Origin: UBA4644 sp034933145
Lineage (GTDB): Bacteria > Bacillota > Clostridia > Oscillospirales > Butyricicoccaceae
DNA length: 64,000 nt
Reading direction: 5' to 3'
Assembly: GCA_034933145.1 (NCBI GenBank)
Contig: JAYFOA010000031.1
Coordinates: 1 to 64,000, forward strand
The position numbers and the translations under genes were made by a program. Within the stretch, counting starts at the first letter, position 1, and every line of letters starts with the position of its first letter. The notes beneath the pieces were generated by a model that saw only the letters and a list, made by a program, of their open reading frames with translations, ran no database searches and was not told the DNA's origin. Below, one piece after another: positions 45,081 through 53,591 of the stretch.

Positions 45081-45557
45081 TCAGCTGTTCCGGGATGCCT
45101 GCGCGTTAGCTGCATCGATGGCCAGCACGATCAGCAGGCAGATCAGCTCGTTCTCCGGGTCTGAAATGTCGATCACATAGGTGTCGCCCCAGTGCAGCAG
45201 CTCCTTTCGGATGGAGGCAACCACGCCCCGATCGTCCAGTACATCGTAGTCCCAGCCGAGAAAATTTCCATCTACCCGCCATCCGCTGTATTCCAACTCA
45301 TATCGGGGCAGGAAGGAAAAGCGCTTTTGAATGCAGCCGCAGTACTGATCGCCAATCCACAGCTCATAGCGCGGCATCAGATGCCACAGGCGTTGGCGGA
45401 TGGCGGCGACCTGCCGGTTTTCGCTGTCATAGACAAAGATTTCCTTGGCAAAGGAAAAGAGTTTGCTTTCAATAAACCATACAGGGGCATTCTGCTCGTC
45501 ATAGACGTCGAACGTGTCCCGCAGGGTGAACACCCGCTGCTTGATCAGAAGTCGCAT
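45081..45557 (-). CDS. LURP-one-related (YxjI-type) protein
   Basis: 158 residues of the LURP-one/Tubby-like fold: short beta-strand repeats such as FDVYDEQNAPVWFIESK and IFVYDSENRQVAAIRQR are diagnostic. These proteins may bind membrane lipids; function is unproven. GGAGG precedes the start region. It is last in a three-gene minus-strand unit with birA. Confidence 0.85.
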   Translation of the reverse strand: MRLLIKQRVFTLRDTFDVYDEQNAPVWFIESKLFSFAKEIFVYDSENRQVAAIRQRLWHLMPRYELWIGDQYCGCIQKRFSFLPRYELEYSGWRVDGNFLGWDYDVLDDRGVVASIRKELLHWGDTYVIDISDPENELICLLIVLAIDAANAQASRNS

Positions 45558-45593
45558 ATCATTTTTTCCTCCTGTTGTTTCCGGTGCTCATTT

Positions 45594-46346
45594 CTATTTG
45601 TTTGCCAGCCAGTGGGCAAGCCGATCCCACAGCTCGGGATAATGCACCCATTCACCCATGGCGGCGGGCGCCCAATGAGGGGTGCAGTCAGTGGCATAGG
45701 CAAGTGTGCGCCCCAGCTCAAAGCAGCCGGTAGTGATGATCGGGTCGCCGTCATATGAGAGCAGGATCTGCGCATCCGCTTTCGCAGAGACGCGGTTGTA
45801 GCCGAAGATATAAGGCCATTCCCGGGGCATCCCGTGCAGGAGATCGTCCCCGCCCGCATAGATAAGATCCGCCCCCTCCGGGATCTCGACCCGGTCGTCA
45901 TAGGGGAGCATCGTCACCGGCAGCGCCTCCGCCAGCGCGGTCTCGCGCCAGCGGCCCTTGCCGTCGCGGCCCGTAAAGCTCATATACCCGCCGATCATAC
46001 CGACCCCGCCCCCGGCGGCAGCATACTCCGGCAGCAGCCGTGGCAGATTGGGACAACGCACGCCATCCTCCACCATCTCCGGCAGCAGCAGGAAATTGTC
46101 GGCACCGACATCGCAGAGAAATACCACGTCAAAAGCCTGCAGCTCTGCAAGCGTGCGGGGAAACTGACGGGCGATCAGGTGACAGGGAATATACGTAAAT
46201 TGGTGGCCCAGCCCGGTGAACAGGCGCTCCATCCGGCGGGCGGGTTCGTAATACCGGACGGCGGTAAACCCGTTATAGCCTTTATATTCGTGACTTTCTA
46301 CCATGCATGATTTCCCGCAGAACAGAATGGAAAGAGGTTTTTGCAT
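45594..46346 (-). CDS. Glutamine amidotransferase-like protein (DUF1355/GATase1-like)
   Basis: 250 residues. SILFCGKSCMVESHEYKG at the start, VVFLCDVGADNFLL and GGVGMIGGYMSFTGRDG in the middle match the putative GATase1-like family found alone or with sugar genes. Whether it has glutaminase activity is unknown. AAGGAG precedes ATG 46346, which lies 4 bases after birA. Confidence 0.85.
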   Translation of the reverse strand: MQKPLSILFCGKSCMVESHEYKGYNGFTAVRYYEPARRMERLFTGLGHQFTYIPCHLIARQFPRTLAELQAFDVVFLCDVGADNFLLLPEMVEDGVRCPNLPRLLPEYAAAGGGVGMIGGYMSFTGRDGKGRWRETALAEALPVTMLPYDDRVEIPEGADLIYAGGDDLLHGMPREWPYIFGYNRVSAKADAQILLSYDGDPIITTGCFELGRTLAYATDCTPHWAPAAMGEWVHYPELWDRLAHWLANK

Positions 46347-46350
46347 ACCG

Positions 46351-47055
46351 TCACTCCTTGAGTTTAATAGAGATTTCTCCGGCGCGAAGCGTACGGAGGC
46401 GGCCACCCGGAAGAGAAAGAACCAGTCCGCCGAGGTCATCGATGGCCAGCGCACGGGCGTCAAAATTGCCTGCCGGGTCACGGACGGTCACGGTACGTCC
46501 CAGCACCGCGCTGCGCTCCCGGTATTCATTCAAAAACTCCGTATCGGGCAGCACGGCACACAGATCCAGCAGTTCCCGCAGGATTGCCCGCGCCAGTACT
46601 ATACGGTCAACCGCAGCGGGTAAAACAGCAATCAGGTCCCGCACCTCGGAGGGAAATCCGTTGAATGGTTCGCGGAGATTCACGCCGATACCGCAGATTA
46701 CCGCACCGGATACGCCTTCGCAGAGAATGCCGCAGAGCTTTTTTCCCTGCAGCAGCAGATCGTTGACCCATTTGATTCTGCATTCAACGCCGGCTTCCTT
46801 AGCCAGGGCGCGGCAGACTGCCACAGCTGCCAATGGGGTACACAGCGGCAGCAGCTCCGGCGGCAGATTTGGCCGTAAAACGACGCTCAGGTACAACCCT
46901 CCTTCTGGCGAACAGAAAGAATGGCTCATTCTTCCCCGACCCGCCGACTGGCGGGCCGCCAGTACGGCTGTGCCATGGGCTGCACCGCTGCGGGCAAGCT
47001 CTTTTGCCGCATCGTTGGTGCTTGGGGTTTCGTCCAGCAGGATCAGCTCTGCCAT
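46351..47055 (-). CDS. birA: Biotin-protein ligase (no DNA-binding domain)
   Basis: 234 residues with the catalytic core only: STNDAAKEL, QSAGRGRMSHSF for biotinyl-AMP, KWVNDLLLQGKKLCGIL, and a C-terminal SH3-like part. It lacks the N-terminal helix-turn-helix of BirA repressors. Its likely client is the biotin carrier at 61660-62052. The start is placed at ATG 47055; the Shine-Dalgarno is not ideal, and a GTG at 47079 is possible. Confidence 0.92.
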   Translation of the reverse strand: MAELILLDETPSTNDAAKELARSGAAHGTAVLAARQSAGRGRMSHSFCSPEGGLYLSVVLRPNLPPELLPLCTPLAAVAVCRALAKEAGVECRIKWVNDLLLQGKKLCGILCEGVSGAVICGIGVNLREPFNGFPSEVRDLIAVLPAAVDRIVLARAILRELLDLCAVLPDTEFLNEYRERSAVLGRTVTVRDPAGNFDARALAIDDLGGLVLSLPGGRLRTLRAGEISIKLKE

Positions 47056-47407
47056 ACCATACCATGCCTCCGTTTTCACCGCCGCCGGCGTTCCAAACTT
47101 TGAACGGGGAGTGAGATTGACTCTAGTATAGCAAAAAAAACCGGGAAACGCAAAGTTCAATCCGGGACGTTGGCAGGCAAACTGCCAGCCCTTTAAATAT
47201 TCCGAAGCCATATAGCGGCAGGGACAGAAATCCAGGTGGTTAAAATGCTTGTTATCCGGCACAGCGCATGGTAAAATACAGGCAATGAGCGGCAACTTCA
47301 GCGCCGCGGTGCTGACGCAAAAGACGACATGGCTGTCAGGCGCGTTCTTCTGTACCGCGGTTCGGAACAGGGCCGATGCTTCGATTTTATAATGTGTAGG
47401 AATAAAA
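47056..47407. other. Intergenic region between divergent birA and asparaginase genes
   Basis: A 350-base gap. It should hold the two divergent promoters. A TATAAT box is present at 47388-47393 just before the asparaginase start, without a good -35. A short inverted repeat (TTGGCAG/CTGCCAG) lies near 47170. I see no gene or known RNA motif. Confidence 0.45.
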
Positions 47408-48394
47408 ATGAAAAAAATTTTAATGCTTACCACAGGCGGAACAATTTCCAGCGTGCCCTCTACCCAGGGGCTTCGCCCGCTGGGCAGCGAAGAAATTCTG
47501 CGTCATTTGGGCAGTGATACGGAATTTGCACTCGACACTCGTGAAATATTTACGCTGGATAGTTCCAATATCCAGCCGGAAGAGTGGCAAACCATCGCAC
47601 GGGAGGTTTTTTCCTCTTTCGATACATACGATGGCGTGGTGGTTACGCATGGTACGGACACGATGGCATATACGGCCTCTATGCTGACCTTTATGCTGCA
47701 GTGCCCGCCGATACCCGTGGTGTTGACCGGATCTCAGCTGCCGATTTCCCATTTGCTGTCCGACGCGGTGCCCAACCTGCGCTGTGCCTTTGCCATGGCC
47801 TGTTCCGGCGTTCCCGGCGTATTTGTCGCGTTTGACCGGCGGGTTCTTTTGGGCTGCCGCGCTGTCAAAGTGCGAACCAGCGGATTTGATGCCTTTGAAA
47901 GCATTAATATGGATCCTGCGGGATGGATCGACACCTATGGTCTGCATATTGACCGGCTGGTGGTGCCTCGGTTTTCCGGGGAGCCGGAGCTGATGCCGGA
48001 GCTGGATGCCAACGTCTTCCTTATGAAGCTGACCCCCGGGGCCAACCCCGCCGTACTTGATCAGATTTTGGATTCAGGCTGCCGTGGTCTGGTGATCGAG
48101 GCGTTTGGTGCCGGCGGTGTCCAGTTCATCCGGCGGGATTTCATTGCGCGTCTGGAAAAGGCCGCGCAGATGAACGTGCCGGTGGTGGTATGCAGTCAGT
48201 GCCTATATGAGCGATCGGACTTTTCAATATATCAGGTGGGGCAGAAGGCACTGGAGACCGGTGTCATTCAGGGGCTTGATATGACCAGTGAGGCTGTGGT
48301 AACAAAATTGATGTGGGCGCTGCCACGCGGTGGCCTTGACGAGGTGCGCAAGATTTTTGGCACCAATTATGCAAATGAAGTCACATTCCTGTGA
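47408..48394 (+). CDS. ansA: Type I L-asparaginase
   Basis: 328 residues. The first catalytic threonine is in LTTGGTIS and the second in VTHGTDTM, with the lysine and aspartate region VVLTGSQLPI following. No signal peptide, so the cytoplasmic type I enzyme that makes aspartate and ammonia. Aspartate can feed the C4-acid genes in this window. Confidence 0.95.
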   Translation: MKKILMLTTGGTISSVPSTQGLRPLGSEEILRHLGSDTEFALDTREIFTLDSSNIQPEEWQTIAREVFSSFDTYDGVVVTHGTDTMAYTASMLTFMLQCPPIPVVLTGSQLPISHLLSDAVPNLRCAFAMACSGVPGVFVAFDRRVLLGCRAVKVRTSGFDAFESINMDPAGWIDTYGLHIDRLVVPRFSGEPELMPELDANVFLMKLTPGANPAVLDQILDSGCRGLVIEAFGAGGVQFIRRDFIARLEKAAQMNVPVVVCSQCLYERSDFSIYQVGQKALETGVIQGLDMTSEAVVTKLMWALPRGGLDEVRKIFGTNYANEVTFL

Positions 48395-48493
48395 TTCTAT
48401 TGATTTGGGTAAAAAGGGAAAAACGCATAAAATGACTGAAAACAGACGGTTTTTCTTGTGTTTATTTTTTTGATATGTTACAATTAAAGTTAC

Positions 48494-48565
48494 CGTGAGG
48501 GAGTAGTTTGCGCCGAATGGCGCGGCGGGCCAACAATCCCGGCGCTTTGCGCCTGGCTCTCCTTA
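48494..48565 (+). promoter_or_regulatory. Predicted yybP-ykoY manganese riboswitch aptamer
   Basis: The conserved GGGAGTAG at the 5' side (48501 region), an inner hairpin GCGCC/GGCGC, the CCAACA segment at 48530-48535, a second hairpin GGCGC/GCGCC and the closing CTCTC follow in the order of the yybP-ykoY aptamer. GGGAG pairs with CTCTC as the basal stem. A terminator follows at once, and the next gene is a cation antiporter, a usual target. Family assignment is by eye. Confidence 0.72.
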
Positions 48566-48571
48566 AAAAAC

Positions 48572-48617
48572 GAGACTTACGGGCAGTTTTTGTCTGCTGC
48601 CCATAAGTCTCTTTTTT
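48572..48617 (+). terminator. Expression-platform terminator of the riboswitch
   Basis: A 15-base stem with one mismatch, a loop of about 10 and a run of six T residues, 40 bases before the antiporter start. With the aptamer this forms a transcription-control switch. Confidence 0.8.
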
Positions 48618-48656
48618 GCTGGGCAGACTAATTCCGGCGAAAGGAAGGATTCCCCG

Positions 48657-49598
48657 ATGGATTTGATACTCCCCATTATTTTGTTTGTTTTTGGGCTGGT
48701 CTGCATTGTGAAAGGCGGCGACTGGTTCGTGGATGCCGCCGCATGGATTGCGGAGGTGTCCGGTATTCCAAAGGTCGTCGTCGGCGCAACCATTGTCTCT
48801 ATTGCCACGACGCTGCCTGAAATTATCGTATCGCTGATTGCGGCTTTCCAGGGAAAGGCGGATATGGCCGTCGGAAACGCTGTCGGCTCTGTGACGGCCA
48901 ATACCGGATTAATTTTGGGATTATCGGTGCTGTTTGCACCGTTGGTACTTCGAAGAAAGGACTATTGGCTTAAGTCATTGCTGATGGTCACAGCCATGGC
49001 TGTGCTTTACGCCTTTTCCCGGTCCGGAGAGCTGACTTCTTACGGCAGCTTGCTCCTGATCGCCATTTTTGCTGTTTTCATGTTGGACAACCTTCGTTCG
49101 GCTGTAACTGCAGCAGAGCATCATCCGAGGGAAACGCCGGTACGCGGGGAAGTCCGGCGCAACGTCATCCAGTTTATTCTGGGTACGGCAGGAATCGTAA
49201 TCGGCGCACAACTGCTGGTAGATAACGGAAGCCTGCTGGCAAAGGAGCTGGGCGTGCCGGAAGGGATCATCAGCGTCACCTTCATTGCTGTCGGTACCTC
49301 GCTGCCGGAGCTGGTGACGGCAATTACGTCCCTGGTCAAAAAACAGGGGAGCTTATCGGCCGGCAACATTATCGGTGCGAATCTGATTGATACGACGCTG
49401 ATTCTCCCGCTGTGCAACTGGCTGTCCGGGAAAAGCCTGTCGCTGTCGGTACAGAGCCTGACGCTCGATCTGCCGGCTTCCTTACTGATACTCTCTGTTG
49501 CCGTCATTCCCATGTTGATCCGGTCCAAATTCATGCGTTGGCAGGGCGCACTTCTTCTCGCCCTGTACGGCGGTTATATTTATCTGGTGCTTGCCTAA
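48657..49598 (+). CDS. Calcium/sodium antiporter family protein (CaCA)
   Basis: 313 residues with ten or so helices and the two alpha repeats GATIVSIATTLPEIIVS and AVGTSLPELVTAITS (with GNIIGANLID after it). The family exchanges calcium or another divalent ion for sodium or protons. Given the manganese riboswitch in front, manganese export is an attractive inference. AAGGAAGG precedes the ATG. Confidence 0.92.
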   Translation: MDLILPIILFVFGLVCIVKGGDWFVDAAAWIAEVSGIPKVVVGATIVSIATTLPEIIVSLIAAFQGKADMAVGNAVGSVTANTGLILGLSVLFAPLVLRRKDYWLKSLLMVTAMAVLYAFSRSGELTSYGSLLLIAIFAVFMLDNLRSAVTAAEHHPRETPVRGEVRRNVIQFILGTAGIVIGAQLLVDNGSLLAKELGVPEGIISVTFIAVGTSLPELVTAITSLVKKQGSLSAGNIIGANLIDTTLILPLCNWLSGKSLSLSVQSLTLDLPASLLILSVAVIPMLIRSKFMRWQGALLLALYGGYIYLVLA

Positions 49599-49603
49599 GA
49601 ATC

Positions 49604-49641
49604 AAAGAGCGGCCGCGGATATCCCGCAGCCGCTCTTTTTT
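49604..49641 (+). terminator. Terminator after the antiporter
   Basis: A 14-16 base GC-rich stem with minor bulges and a six-T run, starting just after the stop. Confidence 0.85.
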
Positions 49642-49659
49642 GGAGGTAGGCCAGCTTTT

Positions 49660-50922
49660 CTACATGCCGTACAATGCGTCCAGCACCAGCCAGTTTTGCG
49701 GGAACGCCCGCATCAGATTCCAATACAGAACGCCATAGCACCCGTTTCCGGCCGCCAGATCGAGTTTAGAACGGATGCTCCGCGCATCTTCAAACCATAC
49801 TTCATGTCCGCGCCCATCTTCTGCTGTATACGTAAAGTGGGGTGCCTGTGACGTTTCGTCATATTGGATTTCCGCTCCGAACCGACGTGCGATATCCACA
49901 GCTTCGAGACAACCGATCGATGGAGCTTTTGTAACGCCCTTTTCATAAGGGAGCAGCCAGTCGTATCCATAGTTGGGAATTCCCAAAAAAATTTTTTCCG
50001 GCGCCATTTCCGTTTTGGCATAGTTAAGCACCTTAACCACATTGGGCAGCGGAGCCACCGCCATCGGAGGCCCGTAGGTATATCCCCATTCATAGGTCAT
50101 CAAAAGGACGTGGTCAACGGCGGCAGCTACCGCGCCATAGCTGTGGCCCTCGTAAAGCAGGCCGGGCTGCGTGGCAAAGGTTTTGGGCGCCAGCGCCGCC
50201 AGGAGGGGCCTGGGGGTAATCTTTGCCCGGAGGGCTGCCAGAAACGCGGCATATCGGGGCGCATCATCCGCCGGGATGAATTCAAAATCCACGTCGCCGC
50301 CGGCATAACCCTTTTCCTTTATATTGGTATCCACCGCTGAGATCAGGCGTTCCTGTGCGGCGGGATCCTCCAAAATAGCGCTGCCCCGCTCGCTGGAAAA
50401 GGTACCGCCCTCCGTCAGGGTGGAGAGATGCATATAAGGAGGAACTCCGTACCCCCGTGACAATGCCAGCAGTGTGCTGTCATCCAATGGGACCAGACCG
50501 CCATTTTCGGTAATGCCGTAGGTAAAGGGCATCAGCAGCTCCAGATACGGGAGCTCCTGCCGCAGCAGCGCCTGGTCTACAAACGGATAAGCATAGCCGC
50601 CTGCTCGCAGCCGTCCCTGACGCTCCTGCTCCCAGGCGATCACAATCGTCTGTCCCAGAGCCAGGGCGGTACGTCCGCCCAGCCAGATGTTATTGCGCCA
50701 CAGCCGATTGACCGAGACGCCATAGCTCCGTGCAATGGAGTAAAGAGTCTCGCCGGCGCGTACCGTATGGGTCTGCAGGGGAGAGAGCACCACCAGCGCC
50801 TGCCCTGGAACCAGCGACTTGTCCAGTGTTTCGTTGCACAACCCGAGCAGCTGGGCCGGAACACCATATTGGGCGGCGATGCCGGTCAGCGTCTCGCCGC
50901 TCTTCACGATATGCAGGATCAT
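49660..50922 (-). CDS. LysM-GH18 enzyme, spore-cortex/germination type (YaaH/SleL-like)
   Basis: 420 residues: two N-terminal LysM repeats (IVKSGETLTGIAAQYGVP and TVRAGETLYSIARSYGVS) and a GH18 barrel with the catalytic GGDVDFEF motif. The same layout occurs in SleL/YaaH, which cut cortex fragments at germination. There is no signal peptide, as in YaaH. It overlaps the upstream deacetylase by 4 bases. Confidence 0.9.
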   Translation of the reverse strand: MILHIVKSGETLTGIAAQYGVPAQLLGLCNETLDKSLVPGQALVVLSPLQTHTVRAGETLYSIARSYGVSVNRLWRNNIWLGGRTALALGQTIVIAWEQERQGRLRAGGYAYPFVDQALLRQELPYLELLMPFTYGITENGGLVPLDDSTLLALSRGYGVPPYMHLSTLTEGGTFSSERGSAILEDPAAQERLISAVDTNIKEKGYAGGDVDFEFIPADDAPRYAAFLAALRAKITPRPLLAALAPKTFATQPGLLYEGHSYGAVAAAVDHVLLMTYEWGYTYGPPMAVAPLPNVVKVLNYAKTEMAPEKIFLGIPNYGYDWLLPYEKGVTKAPSIGCLEAVDIARRFGAEIQYDETSQAPHFTYTAEDGRGHEVWFEDARSIRSKLDLAAGNGCYGVLYWNLMRAFPQNWLVLDALYGM

Positions 50923-51806
50923 TTGCTCACCTCTTTGAATATTTTACTAAAAAACTGCTCGGTGCCGATGTTGGCCGGACGGTTGTAGCGCCCCAGGGAG
51001 AAGAGGGTGTCGGCGTCCCCTTTTTTCAGGATGGTAACCCGCTCAGCACAAGACAGCGTCGCTTCGAATCCCATCGCCCGCAGCGCGTCGTCCGAACCGC
51101 TGCTGATCTTTCCGTATGGATACGTGTATACGCGGGGAAAAAGACCGCAGCGCTCCGCCAGTGCGGTCTGCATCGCCATCGTGTCGCTGTGCAGGGCGGC
51201 GAGCCAATCCCTTTTTGCTTCTCCTTTTTTTCGCATGGAACCCTGCCGGGCACCCATGTGGTGAAAGTAATATGAGTGATTTGCGATCTCGACCCGAGGG
51301 TTTTCACTGAATTCCTTGAGATCCGTCCAGGACATGTAGGCATAGCTTGGATTGCGGTCCTCCTGCAATGTGAAAATGTCGGTATATTCGCCGACGACAG
51401 AGATCAGTGCCGGAACCTCTTGCCGAGCCAGAATCTCCGGCAGATACAGCAGGTTATTGAGATTCCCGTCGTCCAGTGTGAGCAGCACCGGCTTTTCCGG
51501 AAGATCGCCGTCACCGGTGACAAAATCGATGATCTCCGCCATGGAAACAAAGGTATACCCCTGGGTTTTCAGATAGATAATATCCTTTTCCAGCAGAGAC
51601 GGAGAGATGGTATAGGGGCCCCAGCGGTCCGACTCCTTAAGCAAGCTATGGTACATGATGACCGGCAGGGGACGAGTTTCCGCAGCCGGAAGAAAAGCCG
51701 CCAGCGCCCGTGCATGCAGAAAGGGCAGCAGCAGCAGAGCCAGCAGAGCCAGCAGGGCCAGTGCCGCAAGCATCAGCCGTTTGCGTGAAATGACTTTGAA
51801 ATACAA
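50919..51806 (-). CDS. Membrane-anchored polysaccharide deacetylase
   Basis: About 295 residues. A basic start and one hydrophobic helix (LMLAALALLALLALLLLP) are followed by a NodB domain with VIMYHSLL, LTLDDGN (catalytic Asp pair) and NHSYYFHH. It should act outside the membrane on peptidoglycan or a related glycan. I choose TTG at 51806, 8 bases after AGGAGG; an ATG at 51824 is in frame but has no site. The Shine-Dalgarno sits inside a hairpin (see 51812-51843). ATGA overlap with the GH18 gene suggests joint action on spore or wall glycan. Confidence 0.85.
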   Translation of the reverse strand: MYFKVISRKRLMLAALALLALLALLLLPFLHARALAAFLPAAETRPLPVIMYHSLLKESDRWGPYTISPSLLEKDIIYLKTQGYTFVSMAEIIDFVTGDGDLPEKPVLLTLDDGNLNNLLYLPEILARQEVPALISVVGEYTDIFTLQEDRNPSYAYMSWTDLKEFSENPRVEIANHSYYFHHMGARQGSMRKKGEAKRDWLAALHSDTMAMQTALAERCGLFPRVYTYPYGKISSGSDDALRAMGFEATLSCAERVTILKKGDADTLFSLGRYNRPANIGTEQFFSKIFKEVSK

Positions 51807-51811
51807 AGAAA

Positions 51812-51843
51812 CCGCCTCCTGCATATTCTTATGCAGGAGGCGG
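51812..51843 (-). promoter_or_regulatory. Hairpin covering the deacetylase ribosome binding site
   Basis: A 13-base perfect stem with a 6-base loop. On the minus strand its 3' arm contains the AGGAGG of the deacetylase gene, and TTTCTTT follows. It lies 32 bases past the ybaK stop, so it may be a terminator, a translation switch, or both. Confidence 0.65.
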
Positions 51844-51875
51844 CTTGTTCTTGTCAGGTTTCCGGACGATAGCAC

Positions 51876-52361
51876 TCAGTCTGCGCTTTCCGGCAGGTCA
51901 CAGACATCCACCCAATCCGCCGCACCGGAATAGCGGAACAGCTCTTCACAGTCCATCGGGATGGCGGAATTGGAACTGCCCGCCGCAGGAAAGATGAGAT
52001 CAAAGCGCCGCAGCGACGCATCGCAGAAAACGGTAACGCCGCTTTTTGGCAGAGCAAACGGGCAAACGCCGCCGACCGCATGTCCGGTGGCGACCGCCGT
52101 CTCCTCATGAGACATCATTTTGGGCTTAAAGCCAAAGCGGTCCTTAAATTTGCGGTTGCTGGTCTTCGCGTCCCCGGCGGTAACCAGAAGAAGACAACCG
52201 CCTTCCTTATTTTCAAAGGCCAGTGTTTTTGCAATGCGGGCCTCCTCGACGCCCAGAGCCTTTGCCGCCAGCGAAACCGTGGCGCTGGAGACAGTGAATT
52301 CGCGGATCGCCTTTTCTTTTTCTGTGCCTGCGAAAAAGGCGCGAACTTTTTCGATTGACAT
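51876..52361 (-). CDS. YbaK/EbsC family aminoacyl-tRNA deacylase
   Basis: 161 residues of the YbaK/ProX-like editing family that hydrolyses mischarged tRNA such as Cys-tRNA(Pro). LGVEEARIAKTLAF, the GDAKTSNRKFK lysine region and GHAVGGVCPFAL are conserved. GGAGG lies 5 bases before ATG 52361. Confidence 0.92.
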   Translation of the reverse strand: MSIEKVRAFFAGTEKEKAIREFTVSSATVSLAAKALGVEEARIAKTLAFENKEGGCLLLVTAGDAKTSNRKFKDRFGFKPKMMSHEETAVATGHAVGGVCPFALPKSGVTVFCDASLRRFDLIFPAAGSSNSAIPMDCEELFRYSGAADWVDVCDLPESAD

Positions 52362-52390
52362 TTTGACCTCCAAGTTTGGTACTTTTATAC

Positions 52391-52419
52391 ATTATACATC
52401 TCGCCAACCATATGCACAA
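52391..52419 (-). promoter_or_regulatory. Promoter of the ybaK-type gene
   Basis: On the minus strand TTGTGC, 17 bases, TATAAT, 30 bases upstream of the start codon. Confidence 0.6.
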
Positions 52420-52568
52420 GCAGGATATAGCATATTTGGATTATGCAAATAACTGTATCTTGTGGAAAAAATGACGAGCGTATTACAGACCGTTTGAATA
52501 TTATGACCGAATTGTGAATTTTACTAAAATTCAAGCAATAAATATTACGCAAAGTTTTAAGAAAAAAC

Positions 52569-52597
52569 TTTACAAGAAAGGATGCGGGCAGTATACT
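52569..52597 (+). promoter_or_regulatory. Promoter of the XRE regulator gene
   Basis: TTTACA, 17 bases, TATACT, 43 bases before ATG 52640. Confidence 0.65.
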
Positions 52598-52639
52598 ATA
52601 CTCATTCACCTGTCGAAATCTGTGTTTTTGGGGGAAATC

Positions 52640-53311
52640 ATGGTTCGGGATTTTCCGCGTACGCTGAGTCTGCTGCGCCAGGAAAAGAGAATAAGTCAGA
52701 GAAAAGCCGCTGCGGAACTTTGTGTTTCGCAGGCGCTTTTGTCCCACTATGAAAACGGAGTCCGTGAACCCGGTCTTACGTTTGTGGTACGCGCTGCAGA
52801 TTATTACGGTGTCTCTGTGGATTATCTGCTGGGCCGTACGATGGCGCGGGATGGCGGGGCGATCCTTGCTGCCGACGTACCCGACAGTTCCGAAGGGAAG
52901 GATAATATTCTGCGGGGAAATGCGGCAGCCCTGCTCAATAAAAAGCTGTTGGTAAATTCCACGGCCTTGCTGTTTGAGCTTCTCGGCAAGGAAAGCGCAC
53001 AGCTGACTGCTATGATCTCCTCTTATCTGAGCACAGCATTTTACAAGGCCTTCCGAATGGTATATGCACTGGATCGCAGCAGCAGCAGCGAAGTGTTTCC
53101 GGTGGAGGAGAGCTGCTATTCCGAACTTTGCGACGCGGAACTAAAGCGCAGCGAAGGTGCGCTGCGTCGTCTGGCGAGCCAGAAGGGGAGCGCCATTGGC
53201 TCCGATCTATCGCAGGAGGCACTGCAGGGTGCCTATCCTCACTTGACGCCTTCTCTGTTTTCTTTGTTGCATGCGGTTTCCACACGGCTTGAAAAAGAGG
53301 GAGAAAAATAA
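52640..53311 (+). CDS. XRE family transcriptional regulator
   Basis: 223 residues. Residues 5-65 are a Cro/CI-type helix-turn-helix (ISQRKAAAELCVSQALLSHYENGVREP). The rest (about 150 residues) is a helical domain I do not recognise, with no clear ligand site. GGGGGAAATC precedes the ATG; the longer open frame to 52514 is not supported. It sits alone before two tRNA genes. Confidence 0.87.
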   Translation: MVRDFPRTLSLLRQEKRISQRKAAAELCVSQALLSHYENGVREPGLTFVVRAADYYGVSVDYLLGRTMARDGGAILAADVPDSSEGKDNILRGNAAALLNKKLLVNSTALLFELLGKESAQLTAMISSYLSTAFYKAFRMVYALDRSSSSEVFPVEESCYSELCDAELKRSEGALRRLASQKGSAIGSDLSQEALQGAYPHLTPSLFSLLHAVSTRLEKEGEK

Positions 53312-53323
53312 ACGTCGAACCCC

Positions 53324-53352
53324 TTGCATTTTTTGAGACCCTATGGTATACT
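53324..53352 (+). promoter_or_regulatory. Promoter of the tRNA-Thr/tRNA-Tyr unit
   Basis: TTGCAT, 17 bases, TATACT, 30 bases before tRNA-Thr. Confidence 0.7.
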
Positions 53353-53382
53353 AATTTTCGCGTCCAAAAGCCTTGCCGGTAT

Positions 53383-53458
53383 GCTGGTGTAGCTCAGCCG
53401 GTAGAGCAGCTGATTTGTAATCAGCAGGTCGGGGGTTCAAATCCGTCCACCAGCTCCA
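53383..53458 (+). tRNA. tRNA-Thr (TGT)
   Basis: A full cloverleaf: acceptor GCTGGTG/CACCAGC, D arm GCTC/GAGC, anticodon loop TTTGTAA with TGT, T loop TTCAAAT and encoded CCA. One T-stem position is a G-G mismatch. Confidence 0.95.
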
Positions 53459-53488
53459 GTTTTCCCCTGTGGGACGTTAATTGAATAT

Positions 53489-53573
53489 GGGAGTGTTCCC
53501 GAGTGGCCAAAGGGGGCAGACTGTAAATCTGTTGGCAGTGCCTACGGTGGTTCGAATCCACCCGCTCCCACCA
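53489..53573 (+). tRNA. tRNA-Tyr (GTA)
   Basis: A type II tRNA with acceptor GGGAGTG/CGCTCCC, anticodon loop CTGTAAA with GTA, the long variable arm expected for tyrosine, T loop TTCGAAT and encoded CCA. Confidence 0.96.
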
Positions 53574-53574
53574 A

Positions 53575-53591
53575 CAAAAGCCTTGTAGTTT
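53575..53591 (+). repeat. Left copy of a 17-base direct repeat
   Basis: CAAAAGCCTTGTAGTTT; it matches 55440-55456 at 16 of 17 positions and flanks the diguanylate cyclase gene. Both copies form the first arm of a terminator. Confidence 0.6.

Noticed and set aside
46351..47433. A 360-residue biotin ligase with an N-terminal extension that might be a regulatory domain
   Set aside because: The extension has no helix-turn-helix pattern and spans the intergenic promoter region; the catalytic core starts at 47055.
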